Assembly: GCF_900102895.1 (NCBI RefSeq)
Contig: NZ_FNGD01000012.1
Coordinates: 1 to 64,000 of the forward strand
Length of the DNA: 64,000 bases
Direction of reading: 5' to 3'
Source of the DNA: Arthrobacter sp. ov407
GTDB lineage: Bacteria > Actinomycetota > Actinomycetes > Actinomycetales > Micrococcaceae
The translations under genes were made by a program, and so were the position numbers. The notes under the pieces are model-generated. The model ran no database searches. It was not told the DNA's origin and saw nothing but the letters and a program-made list of their open reading frames with translations. This document shows, in pieces, positions 1 through 8,638 of this stretch. Positions within the stretch are counted from its first letter, which is position 1. Each line of letters opens with the position of its first letter.

Positions 1-209
1 CCCCCCGGCCCTTCGGCCGTGGGCGCCGGATCCGAAAGACCCCCGACGGGCCCCATGTCCACAGTCATCATCCGGCCAGACTGGGCCCACCAGTTCCTCC
101 CGGTCCCATGAGTGGCTCCGACACGCCGGGCCGCAGCAAGAATCGACATCCCTGCGCACACCAGATCGAAGAACTCAGTGCGCGCATCCAGGGAAAACAC
201 ATTGACCAT
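1..209 (-). CDS. IS30-family transposase, N-terminal fragment cut by window edge
   Basis: An open frame without stops runs from the ATG at 209 off the left edge, giving 69 codons. The first half reads like the N-terminal helix-turn-helix of IS30-type transposases, with the pattern RTEFFDLVCAG, then AARRVGATHGTG and NWW. The start is supported by GGAG six bases upstream. The DDE catalytic domain would lie outside the window, so intactness cannot be judged. Its promoter side faces the 3' end of the SDR gene. The family call rests on recalled similarity of this short N-terminal stretch, so moderate confidence. Confidence 0.55.
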   Translation of the reverse strand, partial: MVNVFSLDARTEFFDLVCAGMSILAAARRVGATHGTGRNWWAQSGRMMTVDMGPVGGLSDPAPTAEGPG

Positions 210-306
210 CAAACGCTCCATCAGTCAGAGCGTTGCTGCGACCATATGACTCTGCCGGGATTCTAAGGCCTAAAAGTGATAGCGCAACTGGGTGGTGGAA
301 GGTCGG
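1..306 (-). mobile_element. End of an IS30-like insertion sequence (boundary approximate)
   Basis: The transposase start at 209 is followed by about 95 bp of non-coding DNA before the stop codon of the SDR gene at 307. This is the expected place for the IS promoter and terminal inverted repeat. The stretch around 268-290 (in minus sense beginning CCCAGTTGCGCTATCAC) is a plausible terminal repeat, but the other end is not in the window, so the boundary is only inferred. Confidence 0.4.
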
Positions 307-1083
307 TTAGGAGACCTGGAGGCCGCCGTTGATGTCATACGTGGCCGCGGTGATGTAACCGGCGTCCGGGCCGAGCAGGAAGGCGATGAGGGCCGCCACT
401 TCCTCGCGGCTGCCGACCCGTCCCATCATGATGCCCTCGGACATCTGCGCCTTGCGGTCCTCGCTCAGCGTGCCGCCCATGATGTCGGTATCGATGGGGC
501 CGGGGGCGATGGCGTTGACGGTGACGCCGAATTCGCCCACCTCGCGGGCCAGGGCGCGGGTGAATCCGATGATCCCGGCCTTGGACGCGCTGTACGCGAC
601 CTTGGAGTAAGTGCCGCCGCCCCGCTGGGCCGAAATCGAGGAGATGCTCACGATCCGCCCGAGCTTGCGCTCGATCATGCCCTTGAGCACCCGCTGGGAG
701 ACGATGAAGGATCCGCGCATGTTGATGGCGAAGACCTTGTCCCATTCTTCGACCGTGGTTTCCATGAACGGCGTCGGGGAACTGATGCCAGCCAGGTTGG
801 CCAGGGCCACGATCGGGGGCAGTGAGCCCTCGATCTCGGTAATGGCCCGGTCAACCGACGCGGCGTCGGAGACGTCCGCGCCGACGCCGATGGCCTTGAC
901 CGCACGGCTGGAACCGATCTCGGCGGCAGCGGCGCTGGCGTCCTCGGCATTGATGTCCAGGATTGCGATGGACCAGCCCTCGCTGGCCAGGCGGTCCGCG
1001 GCGGCGCGGCCGATGCCGCGGACCGACGCGGCACCGGTCAGGACCACGGTGCGTTCAGTGGGGAAAGGGGTAATTGCTGTCAT
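307..1083 (-). CDS. SDR-family NAD(P)-dependent oxidoreductase
   Basis: A 258-residue classical short-chain dehydrogenase. The nucleotide-binding glycine motif TGAASVRGIG is at residues about 16-25, the catalytic Ser lies in the SISS stretch near 145, and the Tyr-Lys pair is in YSASK near 160. The start at 1083 is chosen because AAGGA lies about 8 bases upstream and the conserved fold begins there; an in-frame extension upstream is not SDR-like. It is the last gene of a minus-strand unit with an ACS-type transporter 28 bp upstream and a GntR regulator. It probably oxidises a hydroxy-acid or sugar alcohol brought in by that transporter. The substrate is unknown. Confidence 0.88.
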   Translation of the reverse strand: MTAITPFPTERTVVLTGAASVRGIGRAAADRLASEGWSIAILDINAEDASAAAAEIGSSRAVKAIGVGADVSDAASVDRAITEIEGSLPPIVALANLAGISSPTPFMETTVEEWDKVFAINMRGSFIVSQRVLKGMIERKLGRIVSISSISAQRGGGTYSKVAYSASKAGIIGFTRALAREVGEFGVTVNAIAPGPIDTDIMGGTLSEDRKAQMSEGIMMGRVGSREEVAALIAFLLGPDAGYITAATYDINGGLQVS

Positions 1084-1111
1084 GACGAAGATTCCTTCAG
1101 GGAGTTCGGGA

Positions 1112-2488
1112 TCAGGGTACTTTGGCCGGGACGACGACGGCGGCAGCCGCTGCGGCGACCGCGGGGTCAAGGGCGGCGTCGCCCTCGGGGCGCCTGCGGG
1201 CGTAGAGGTAGGTGGCCGCGGCGGTGAGGCACAGGCACAGGGACAGGAACAGCAGCCCGCTCTGGTTGCTGCCGGTGGCGTCCTTGAGGAGTCCGACGGC
1301 GTACGGGGAGACGAAGCCGCCGAGGTTTCCGAGGGAGTTCACCAGGGCGAGTCCGGAAGCGGCGGCCGCACCGGTCAGGGCCGCGGAGGGCATCGAGAGG
1401 AACGGGGCGATGGCCCCGTAGATCCCCATGGCCGAGAGTGTCAGGCCGACCATCGCAAGGAATGGGTTGACCGGCAGCAGGTAGCCGGCGGCCAGGAGTC
1501 CCACGCCGGCGAGCACCATGCTGACCGCGGAGTGCCAGGCACGCTTGCCGGTCCGGTCCGCACGCTTGCTCCAGAAGTAGACGAATACTGCGGCCACGGC
1601 ATAGGGGATGAAGACGATGAAGCCGACCTCGGCGGTGGAGAACTTGCCGAGGGCGGCGACGATGGTGGGCATCCACAGGCCCAGGCCGTAGATCCCGCAC
1701 ACCAGGCCGAAGTACAGGGCGGAGTAGACCAGGGTGCGCTTGTCCTTGAGCCCGGCCATGAAGTTGTGCTTGCCCGACTGGGACTTGGCGGCCAGTTCGG
1801 CGTCCATGGTGGCCGTGAGCCAGTTGCGCTCGTCGGCGTTGAGCCATTTGGCGTCCCGCGGGCGGTCCGTCATGAGGATGGGCGTCAGGAGTCCGAGGAC
1901 GATCGCCGGGATGCCTTCGATGATGTAGAGCCACTGCCAGCCCTGGAGGCCCATGACGCCGTCCATCTGCAACAAGAGCCCGGATACCGGGGCGCCGAGC
2001 GCATTGGACACGGGCTGGGCGAGGATGAAGATGCCCAGCACGGTTACGCGCTGTGCGGCGGGGAACCACAGCGTCAGGTAGAACAGGATCGCCGGGAAGA
2101 AGCCTGCCTCGGCGGCACCGAGCAGGAACCGGACGATGTAGTAGGTGCTTTCGCCGTTCACCAGGCACATGGCGGTGGCGAAGATGCCCCACGTGATCAG
2201 GATGCGGGCCAGCCACTTGCGGGCTCCGAACCGGTACATGCCCGCGTTGCTGGGAACCTCCAGGAGGGCGTACCCGAGGAAGAAGATGCCGGCGCCAAGG
2301 CCGTAGGCAGCGGAGTTCAGGCCGATGTCCTCGCTCATGGTGAGTTTGGCGAATCCGACGTTGTTGCGGTCCAGGTAGGCAACGAAGTAGAGCAGGACAA
2401 TCAGGGGCATGACGCGGCGGCGGACCTTACGGAGCGTGCGGTCGCCCAGTTCGCCGAGTCCGAAGGACTTGGGGGCTAATGAAGTCAT
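1112..2488 (-). CDS. MFS transporter, anion:cation symporter (ACS) type
   Basis: About 458 residues with roughly 12 hydrophobic segments. The N-terminal segment has the YLDRNNVGFA pattern typical of ACS transporters for organic acids such as tartrate, phthalate or sugar acids, and GAAEAGFFPA follows in TM4. Two ATGs lie side by side at 2491 and 2488; the second has the better spacing to AAGAAGG and is preferred, and the longer frame to 2563 lacks transporter sequence. It sits between the SDR gene and the FCD-GntR regulator, with a palindromic operator candidate about 130 bp upstream of its start. It likely imports the compound sensed by that regulator. Confidence 0.88.
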   Translation of the reverse strand: MTSLAPKSFGLGELGDRTLRKVRRRVMPLIVLLYFVAYLDRNNVGFAKLTMSEDIGLNSAAYGLGAGIFFLGYALLEVPSNAGMYRFGARKWLARILITWGIFATAMCLVNGESTYYIVRFLLGAAEAGFFPAILFYLTLWFPAAQRVTVLGIFILAQPVSNALGAPVSGLLLQMDGVMGLQGWQWLYIIEGIPAIVLGLLTPILMTDRPRDAKWLNADERNWLTATMDAELAAKSQSGKHNFMAGLKDKRTLVYSALYFGLVCGIYGLGLWMPTIVAALGKFSTAEVGFIVFIPYAVAAVFVYFWSKRADRTGKRAWHSAVSMVLAGVGLLAAGYLLPVNPFLAMVGLTLSAMGIYGAIAPFLSMPSAALTGAAAASGLALVNSLGNLGGFVSPYAVGLLKDATGSNQSGLLFLSLCLCLTAAATYLYARRRPEGDAALDPAVAAAAAAVVVPAKVP

Positions 2489-2614
2489 CATCGACCTTCT
2501 TACGTGTTTTCCTGCCCTGCGGCTGTGCCGGGTGAGGAAATCGGTGGATTGGGGGTAGGTCATCCTGCCCGCTTGGAAGCGCGTGCTGCAGGACTCTTGT
2601 TGAGTCAGATGTCA

Positions 2615-2633
2615 GACATCTGATTCAAGGTCT
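2615..2633. promoter_or_regulatory. Palindromic operator candidate for the adjacent FCD-GntR regulator
   Basis: TCAGATGTCAGACATCTGA is a perfect 19-bp palindrome centred on one A. It lies between the regulator's stop codon and the transporter start. The form (two inverted half sites with GTC-N-GAC at the centre) matches the general style of FadR/FCD regulator operators. Assignment to the neighbouring regulator is inference. Confidence 0.65.
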
Positions 2634-2685
2634 AGGCACGATCTTAGAATGTGATGCGGGTTACGTCAATAGCCCGGGGTGGACG

Positions 2686-3393
2686 TCAGGACTTGGCGCC
2701 CCGCACGTAGCGTTCGTAGTCCTCATTGGTCTGGTCCATGTGCTCATCCATCGCCTGCCGCGAGCGCTCGGCGTCGCCGCTGAGGATGCTGTCCATGACC
2801 CGCTGGTGGTAATCGATGGCATGCTGCTGGATCACGCCGACTGCCGACGTTTCGCGTCGGGTGATGTACAGCAACTGGCCCAGCTGGCCGAACAGGGCCC
2901 GGACGAACGGGTTGCCGGAGGCCCTCAGGACGGCGTCGTGGAAGCCAATGTCCGCCTCGACGAAGCGGTCCAGGTCGCCTGACTCGTGGAACCGCTTCAT
3001 GTCCTCGATGCACTCGCGCATTCGCTCGGCGTGCTCCGGGGTGTAGCGTTTGGCGGCAAGCGCGGCGGCCCCGGTCTCCACCATGCGGCGCATCTCAATC
3101 AGTCCCACCGAGACCTGTTCGGCCGCGTTGCCGTGCGAGGCCGCCTTGAAGATCGCGTCGAGGCCGGTCCAGTTGTCCGTGGGGTTGACGAAGGTTCCCC
3201 TGCCGGCCTTCACGTAGAGGATGTTTTGTGCGCGGAGCGCCTTGAGGGCTTCGCGCACGGTCAGCCGGCTGACGCCGTAGGCCGTGGCGATGTCTGCCTC
3301 CGGCGGAATCGCGTTGTGGGGCTGGAGCTTTCCGTCCAGGATTTCGTTTAGCAGGCCGTCGACGAGATCGTCGACCAGTGTCCTGCGGCCCAT
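2686..3393 (-). CDS. GntR-family transcriptional regulator with FCD ligand-binding domain
   Basis: 235 residues. An N-terminal winged helix-turn-helix (about 1-75, with AYGVSRLTVREALKAL) is followed by an all-helical FCD domain whose metal-binding Asp and His residues are visible in ADIGFHDAVL and in the QQH...YH stretch. A GTG at 3405 gives a slightly longer form, but the ATG at 3393 has GAAGGTGG at good distance, so it is preferred. The gene lies between an SRPBCC gene and the ACS transporter on the same strand. It probably represses the transporter and SDR genes through the palindrome at 2615-2633 and is released by a carboxylate ligand. Confidence 0.87.
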   Translation of the reverse strand: MGRRTLVDDLVDGLLNEILDGKLQPHNAIPPEADIATAYGVSRLTVREALKALRAQNILYVKAGRGTFVNPTDNWTGLDAIFKAASHGNAAEQVSVGLIEMRRMVETGAAALAAKRYTPEHAERMRECIEDMKRFHESGDLDRFVEADIGFHDAVLRASGNPFVRALFGQLGQLLYITRRETSAVGVIQQHAIDYHQRVMDSILSGDAERSRQAMDEHMDQTNEDYERYVRGAKS

Positions 3394-3407
3394 CCCAGTT
3401 CCCACCT

Positions 3408-3902
3408 TCAGTCGCGTTTCGTGCTACCGTCCACATTACCCAAGTCCGGGTGCGCGGCCATGTAGGCGTCGAGCTTGGCCAGCGTCTGTTCCAGGTTGGC
3501 CGGATGGCGGCGCAGGTAGCCGGCCAGCCGGAGCAGGCTCTTGCCGCGGACCCGCCGCGCGTCCCATTGTTCGGTGACCAGGGTGCCGGCGGTGCCGTCA
3601 GGGCCCGAGGATGGTTCGAGCAGGTAGCGCCACACGTGGCCGTAGAAGTGCCGCCACGCGATCCGGTTGCCTTCGTCGAACTCGCAGACCCTGTTGAGGA
3701 TTTTGTAGTTCACCCGCATGTTCATTTGCATGCCGAACCTGGCGCCGAGGTACAGCCGCCGTGGCCCGCGCGGCTGGGCGCCCTTCACGGTGCCCGAGCC
3801 GTCAATCACGCTGTGAAGGGCGGGCGCGGCGAGCACGTCGAAGATGGCACCGGGGGCAGCGGCGATGTACCGGCTGCGGGACACGAGATAGCGGGCTTTC
3901 AT
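3408..3902 (-). CDS. SRPBCC-family protein (START-like fold)
   Basis: 164 residues with the pattern of polyketide-cyclase/dehydrase-like SRPBCC proteins: an N-terminal strand VSRSRYIAAAPGAIFDVLA, a central segment with paired aromatic residues (WRHFYGHVWRYLL), and a long C-terminal helix. No catalytic motif can be read. It starts next to the divergent C26 hydrolase gene (40 bp between starts) and ends just before the GntR gene. Function unknown; such proteins bind hydrophobic ligands in a cavity. Confidence 0.75.
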   Translation of the reverse strand: MKARYLVSRSRYIAAAPGAIFDVLAAPALHSVIDGSGTVKGAQPRGPRRLYLGARFGMQMNMRVNYKILNRVCEFDEGNRIAWRHFYGHVWRYLLEPSSGPDGTAGTLVTEQWDARRVRGKSLLRLAGYLRRHPANLEQTLAKLDAYMAAHPDLGNVDGSTKRD

Positions 3903-3941
3903 CAGGCAATCCTAGTCCCGGATCGTGTTGCAGAATGAGGC

Positions 3942-4715
3942 ATGCAGACTTCCCGCAACCTCCCCGGCGGCCGGCCGCGCATCGGCGTTCCCGTCCGCCT
4001 CAGCAGCTCCGCCGATCCCGACCCGCGCGTGGCGGAAGCCAACGGATTGTTCGAGTACATCGTGGAACTGCTGCGTGAGGGCGGCGGCGAACCGGTGCTG
4101 CTCACCGCTGCGGGGCACGACGACGGCGGCCTCGCCAATGCGCTGGCGTCCCTTGACGGCGTCGTTCTTCCCGGCGGCGGCGACCTCGACCCCGGCCTCT
4201 ACGGCGAGGAACAAACCGATCTCTGCTACGACGTCAACCATGCCCAGGACGCGCTGGACGTCGCCGTGGCACGTCTTGCGATCGACGCCGGGCTGCCCGT
4301 GCTCGGCATCTGCCGCGGGCATCAGCTGCTCAACGTGCTCTACGGGGGGACCCTGATCCAGGACATGGCGCCGGGGACGGTGGCGCACCACGAGCCCGCG
4401 CCGGTGCACGGGGCCGGCCCGTGGGCCTGGCACGAGGTAGGCGTCGAGGCCGGCTCCAAGGTGGCCGCCCTGTACGGGCGCGAATCCGGTGCCGTGAGCG
4501 TGAAGATCGCCTCCGGCCACCATCAGGCCGTGGCCCGGGTGGCCGGAGGGTTGCGGGTGACGGCCGTGGCGGAGGACGGGGCTGTCGAGGCGCTGGAGGA
4601 TCCGGAGCGCTGGGTGGCCTCGGTCCAGTGGCACCCCGAGGCCCTGGAACTCCCGGCCGGGGAGCGGCTCGCGCCGTTCCGGGCCTTCGTCGAGGTGTGC
4701 CGTACCCGCCCCTGA
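3942..4715 (+). CDS. Gamma-glutamyl-gamma-aminobutyrate hydrolase family (class I glutamine amidotransferase-like, C26)
   Basis: 257 residues. The nucleophile elbow GICRGHQ places the catalytic Cys at 124, VVLPGGGDLDP precedes it, and the SVQWHPEALE segment near 228-237 carries the His and Glu that complete the triad. Family members such as PuuD cleave gamma-glutamyl-GABA in putrescine breakdown or degrade related gamma-glutamyl amides. No other putrescine genes lie nearby, so the exact substrate is not fixed. The start has no clear Shine-Dalgarno sequence and may be translated from a short leader. Divergent from the SRPBCC gene. Confidence 0.85.
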   Translation: MQTSRNLPGGRPRIGVPVRLSSSADPDPRVAEANGLFEYIVELLREGGGEPVLLTAAGHDDGGLANALASLDGVVLPGGGDLDPGLYGEEQTDLCYDVNHAQDALDVAVARLAIDAGLPVLGICRGHQLLNVLYGGTLIQDMAPGTVAHHEPAPVHGAGPWAWHEVGVEAGSKVAALYGRESGAVSVKIASGHHQAVARVAGGLRVTAVAEDGAVEALEDPERWVASVQWHPEALELPAGERLAPFRAFVEVCRTRP

Positions 4716-4745
4716 GAGCAGATGACCGCGGTCAGCCGGCGACGC

Positions 4746-5780
4746 TCACCTGGCGACGCTCAGGGCCACGCGGACCGGCACGCCGGTGGCCAGCGATTCC
4801 TGGGCGGCATCGGCCACCCGGGAGGCCGCCACGGCGTCTTCCGGGGTGCAGGGGTTCTCCCGGCGGCCAAGGATCAGTTCGACGAAGGCGGCCATCTCGG
4901 ACCGGTACGCCTTCTCGAACCGCTCGGCAAACGTCACGTGCGGGGTGCCCGCGGGGAACGGGACTCCGGCTTCGGCGGAGGCCAGCGCCGCCTTGTCGTC
5001 CAGACCCACCATCAGCGAACTCCGGGAGCCCTGAATTTCCAGCCGGACGTCGTGGCCCGCCCCGTTGTAGCGGGTGGCGGAAACCGTTCCCAAGGTGCCG
5101 TCGTCGAACGTCACCAGCGCGAGGGCCGTGTCCACATCGCCGGCCTCACCAATGGCCGGATCCCCGTTGTTGGAGCCCTTGGCGTACACCTCGACGATTT
5201 CGCGGCCCGTGAGCCAGCGCAGGATGTCGAAATCGTGGACCGAGCAGTCCCGGAACAACCCGCCTGAGCCGGCCAGGAACTCGACCGGTGGCGGCGTCAT
5301 GTCGCAGGTGACTGCGCGCAGGGAGTGGATCCAGCCCAGCTCGCCGGCCTGGTAAGCGCGGCGGGCTTCCAGGTAGCCGGCGTCGAACCGGCGCTGATGC
5401 CCGATCTGCACAACGCCTTGCCGGTCCCGGATGTAGTCGAGCACAGGCAGGGCATCGGCCACGTTCAGGGCCACGGGCTTCTCGCAAAAGACCGGGATCC
5501 CGCCGTCCACACCCGCCTTGATGAGCTCGGGGTGGGTTCCCGTTCCGGTGGCGATGACGAGGCCGTCCAGCCCGGAGCCAAGCAGCGCCTGCACCGACGG
5601 CAGGAATTCCGCGCCGAGACCGGAGGCCACCGTCCGGGCATGCTCTTCGGCGACGTCCGTGAGCCGGAGCCGGACGCTGATGCCCTGCGGATTCAGGACC
5701 TCGTTGAGGGCGGCGATGTTGTTGGCGTGCATAACGCCGATCCGTCCGACCCCGACGAGTCCGAGAACGACTTCCTTCAT
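4746..5780 (-). CDS. Gfo/Idh/MocA oxidoreductase, inositol 2-dehydrogenase-like
   Basis: 344 residues. A Rossmann NAD(P)-binding N-terminus with GLVGVGRIG (7-15), the family signature EKP at 100-102 and the catalytic region HDFDILRW near 176. The length fits inositol dehydrogenases. The real start is the ATG at 5780; the frame upstream belongs to the preceding TIM-barrel gene. The two genes overlap (start 5780, stop 5777), so they are translationally coupled. It ends the ABC transporter operon and probably oxidises an inositol isomer or related cyclitol delivered by that importer. Confidence 0.85.
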   Translation of the reverse strand: MKEVVLGLVGVGRIGVMHANNIAALNEVLNPQGISVRLRLTDVAEEHARTVASGLGAEFLPSVQALLGSGLDGLVIATGTGTHPELIKAGVDGGIPVFCEKPVALNVADALPVLDYIRDRQGVVQIGHQRRFDAGYLEARRAYQAGELGWIHSLRAVTCDMTPPPVEFLAGSGGLFRDCSVHDFDILRWLTGREIVEVYAKGSNNGDPAIGEAGDVDTALALVTFDDGTLGTVSATRYNGAGHDVRLEIQGSRSSLMVGLDDKAALASAEAGVPFPAGTPHVTFAERFEKAYRSEMAAFVELILGRRENPCTPEDAVAASRVADAAQESLATGVPVRVALSVAR

Positions 5781-6562
5781 GCGGCGGCCTTGGCGGCCAC
5801 GGTGAACGCCGAACGGAACGCCTCCAGGGCCGCATAACTGTCTCCACTGGCCCACGCTTCCATGCCCACGGTCCCTTCGTAGCCTGCGTCCGCGAGCACC
5901 CTGGCGACGGCCGCGTAGTTGATTTCCCCGGTTCCGGGTTCGCAGCGGCCAGGAACGTCCGCCACCTGGATTTCGCCGATGTACGGCAGGGCACTGCGGA
6001 CGAGCTCGATCAGGTTCCCCTCCCCCATTTGGGCGTGGTACAGATCCAGCATGAGCCTGGCGTTCGGGTGCCCGGCGGCCTGCACGAGCGCCAGGGTGTC
6101 CTTTGCCCGGGCCAGCGGGATGCCGGGGTGGTCCAGGACGGTGTTGAGGTTCTCTAGGCAGAACGTCACCCCGTACTTCTCACCGAGTTGCCCGAGCCGT
6201 TCCAGGGTCCGGGCGCCGGTGGACCACATCTGGCCGTTGGACCGGTAGACCGGCCGGGCCGCGTGGCCGTCGACGAGTTCCGCCGGGTGGACCACCAGCC
6301 GGCTGACGCCAAGCTCCAGGGCGGTAGGGATCAGGGACTCCGCGGTCCGCACCACGTCTTCCGCCGTGTCCGGATCCACGAGGCTGCCGGAGGTGTATCC
6401 GGTCATGGATGAAAACACTGCACCGGTGGCCTTGAGCGCGCCGATGTCTTTGGACCGCGAGTCCCAGAGCTCGACGTCGAAGCCGGCCTCGTGGAGCCGG
6501 CGCACGCGCTCCGTAAACGGCAGGTCCGTGAAGACCATCTCAGCGCAGACGGCGAGCCGCAT
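5777..6562 (-). CDS. TIM-barrel sugar isomerase (hydroxypyruvate isomerase / inosose isomerase type)
   Basis: About 261 residues of the AP-endonuclease-2-like xylose isomerase family. The N-terminal CAEMVFTDLPFTER matches hydroxypyruvate isomerase-type proteins. Metal-binding acidic residues are visible in CLENLN, LMLDLYHAQ and GMEAWA. The ATG at 6562 shares a base with the stop of the upstream oxidoreductase, and a GTG three bases earlier gives the same coupling. Lying between two Gfo/Idh genes in an inositol-type operon, an IolI-like keto-inositol isomerase role is more likely than glyoxylate metabolism. This is inference. Confidence 0.8.
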   Translation of the reverse strand: MRLAVCAEMVFTDLPFTERVRRLHEAGFDVELWDSRSKDIGALKATGAVFSSMTGYTSGSLVDPDTAEDVVRTAESLIPTALELGVSRLVVHPAELVDGHAARPVYRSNGQMWSTGARTLERLGQLGEKYGVTFCLENLNTVLDHPGIPLARAKDTLALVQAAGHPNARLMLDLYHAQMGEGNLIELVRSALPYIGEIQVADVPGRCEPGTGEINYAAVARVLADAGYEGTVGMEAWASGDSYAALEAFRSAFTVAAKAAA

Positions 6563-7674
6563 CACAGGACCGCCCTCTCCTTGACCGCCACCGGGGTGCC
6601 CTGCTTGACCGACTCGATGCAGGCCAGCGCCATGGCCAGCGCCCGCCGGGCGTCGTTGGCTCCCGGGGTGAGGCTGAAGGGCTTCGGCGCCGGCGCTGTA
6701 TCGTCACTGCGCCCGTCACGCCGGCCGTCGCGCTGGGCGCGCACGGCGTCGGCGAAGTCCACGAGCTCATCCGTGTAGGCCTGCCGGAAGAGCTCGACGT
6801 TCAGCCGTGGGGTGTCGGCGGACATCCCCTCGGCGGTGTACCGGCGGGCGGCGGTTTCCGTGGCGCGGCCGGCCTGGACCATGCCTTTGGAGCCGAAGAC
6901 CTCCCCGCGGATGTCGTAGCCGTACAGTGCGCTGAAGTTCGCCTCGGCGACGGCGATCGCGCCGTTGCTGTAGCGGATGGTCACGACGGCGGTGTCCAGG
7001 AAGCCTTGGTCCCGCAGGCCCGGTTCCACGAGCGCGTCGGCAACGGCGTAGACCTCCACGGGTTCGGCGCCTTCGTTGAACCAGTTCAGGGTGTCGAAGT
7101 CGTGGATCAGGGTCTCGAGGAAGATGGTCCACGCCGGGATCCTTGCGGCGTGGCCGATGCTTCCGGTGCCCGGGTCCCGGGTCAGCGAGCGCAGCAGTTG
7201 CGGCTCCCCCACGATTCCGGCGGCGAGGTCCTTCTTGGCCGCCTGGAAGTCCGCAGCGTACCGGCGGTTGAAGCCGATCTGGAAGTGCACCCCGGCGGCT
7301 TCGACGGCGGCCAGGGCGGCGTCGAGCTCCTCGAGTCCCAGGCCGGCGGGCTTCTCGCAGAAGACGTGCTTTCCGGCGGCTGCGGCCTGGCCGATCAGGG
7401 CGGAGTGGAAGCGCGCGGGGCTGGCGATGACGACGCCGTCAATCTCCGGGTCGGCGAGGAGGTCGGCGGCGTCGGCGGTCACCTTCGTGGTGCCCAAGGC
7501 GCCGGCCAGCGCCTCGGCGGATTCAAGGTTGGGATCCGCGATGGCGGCAAGGACGGCGCCGGGAACCCGGCGGGCGATGCTCTCGGCGTGGAAGGCGCCC
7601 ATCCAGCCGGAGCCGATGAGTCCGATCCGCACGGGCAGGGCGACGTCGGACGGGTTGCGGTTGAGGTAAGCCAA
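6562..7674 (-). CDS. Gfo/Idh/MocA oxidoreductase, second copy
   Basis: 370 residues starting at a TTG (7674) with AAAGGAC seven bases upstream; the longer frame to 7923 is antisense to the ATPase gene and not real. Rossmann motif GLIGSGWMG at about 18-26, EKP at 107-109, and HDFDTLNW in the middle. An insertion of charged residues with repeated Arg-Asp (AQRDGRRDGRSDD) lies near the C-terminus and looks like a flexible loop. It follows the ABC ATPase by about 30 bp and is coupled to the TIM-barrel gene. Likely oxidises or reduces a cyclitol different from that of the other copies. Confidence 0.85.
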   Translation of the reverse strand: MAYLNRNPSDVALPVRIGLIGSGWMGAFHAESIARRVPGAVLAAIADPNLESAEALAGALGTTKVTADAADLLADPEIDGVVIASPARFHSALIGQAAAAGKHVFCEKPAGLGLEELDAALAAVEAAGVHFQIGFNRRYAADFQAAKKDLAAGIVGEPQLLRSLTRDPGTGSIGHAARIPAWTIFLETLIHDFDTLNWFNEGAEPVEVYAVADALVEPGLRDQGFLDTAVVTIRYSNGAIAVAEANFSALYGYDIRGEVFGSKGMVQAGRATETAARRYTAEGMSADTPRLNVELFRQAYTDELVDFADAVRAQRDGRRDGRSDDTAPAPKPFSLTPGANDARRALAMALACIESVKQGTPVAVKERAVL

Positions 7675-7705
7675 AGGCTTGTCCTTTCGAGAATTGGGAC
7701 GGCAG

Positions 7706-8623
7706 TTACTCGTAGGTCTTGCCGGTGGTCTGGGCCACGTCGGCGACTTCGCCCTGGACTTCCTTGACCACGTCACCGTGGCCGCCGAGTTGTTCGAGTT
7801 CGTGGGCGAGCTCGGCGAGTTCTGCGCCGCCGGCCATTTGGGCGGTGAGTTCGTCCAGGGTGATGTCCTTCTTGTCGTAGTAGCCGATCGACTTGCCGCG
7901 TTTGAGCAACAGGAAGCGGTCACCGACCGGGAAGGCGTGGTGCGGGTTGTGGGTGATGAAGATGACCCCGAGGCCGCGGTCGCGGGCCTGGAGGATGTAG
8001 CGCAGGACCACGCCGGACTGCTTCACGCCCAGGGCCGCGGTGGGCTCGTCCAGGATCAGGACCTTCGCACCGAAGTACACGGCCCGGGCGATCGCGACGC
8101 ACTGGCGTTCACCGCCGGAGAGCTGGCCGATGGGCTGCTCCACATCGCGCAGGTCGATGCCCATCTCGGCGAGTTCCTTGAGCGTGATGTCCTTCATCTT
8201 CTCGACGTCCATGCTCTTGAACGGGCCAAAACCGGACGTCATCTCCGAGCCGAGGAAGAAGTTCCGCCAGATCGGCATCAGGGGCACCACCGCGAGGTCC
8301 TGGTAGACGGTGGCGATGCCGACGTCCAGGGCGTCACGGGGTGAATCGAACTTCCGTTCCTCGCCCATGATGTTCAGCACCCCGGCGTCGTGCTGGTGCA
8401 GGCCGGCGATGATCTTGATCAGCGTGGACTTGCCCGCGCCGTTATCGCCCAGCACGCAGGTGACGCGGCCGTTGTCCACCGCCATGGTGACATCGGACAG
8501 GGCGATGATGTTGCCGTAGTGCTTGCCGACCCCGTCGAGGGAGAGCAGGTGCACCGGGGTGTGCGTGAGGGGATCTTTTTCGTTCTGCAGCAGCGTTTGC
8601 TGGTCGATCTCTTTGGCATTCAT
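7706..8623 (-). CDS. Sugar/cyclitol ABC transporter ATP-binding protein
   Basis: 305 residues with one ATPase domain: Walker [10 protein letters not shown] (59-67), signature LSGGE, Walker [12 protein letters not shown], and the switch His in FITHN. Unlike RbsA or MglA it has a single cassette, as in the FrcA type of CUT2 importer, so it probably works as a homodimer. The last about 40 residues are acidic and helical. It follows the permease by about 15 bp and precedes the oxidoreductases. With the binding protein and permease it forms a carbohydrate importer, probably for myo-inositol. Confidence 0.9.
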   Translation of the reverse strand: MNAKEIDQQTLLQNEKDPLTHTPVHLLSLDGVGKHYGNIIALSDVTMAVDNGRVTCVLGDNGAGKSTLIKIIAGLHQHDAGVLNIMGEERKFDSPRDALDVGIATVYQDLAVVPLMPIWRNFFLGSEMTSGFGPFKSMDVEKMKDITLKELAEMGIDLRDVEQPIGQLSGGERQCVAIARAVYFGAKVLILDEPTAALGVKQSGVVLRYILQARDRGLGVIFITHNPHHAFPVGDRFLLLKRGKSIGYYDKKDITLDELTAQMAGGAELAELAHELEQLGGHGDVVKEVQGEVADVAQTTGKTYE

Positions 8624-8638
8624 GTTCTCTAGGCCCCT

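Noticed and set aside
611..2479. 622-residue open frame on the plus strand
   Set aside because: It lies opposite the SDR and MFS genes and has the Glu/Gly/Asp/His-rich composition of antisense frames in high-GC DNA; no domain or ribosome binding site.
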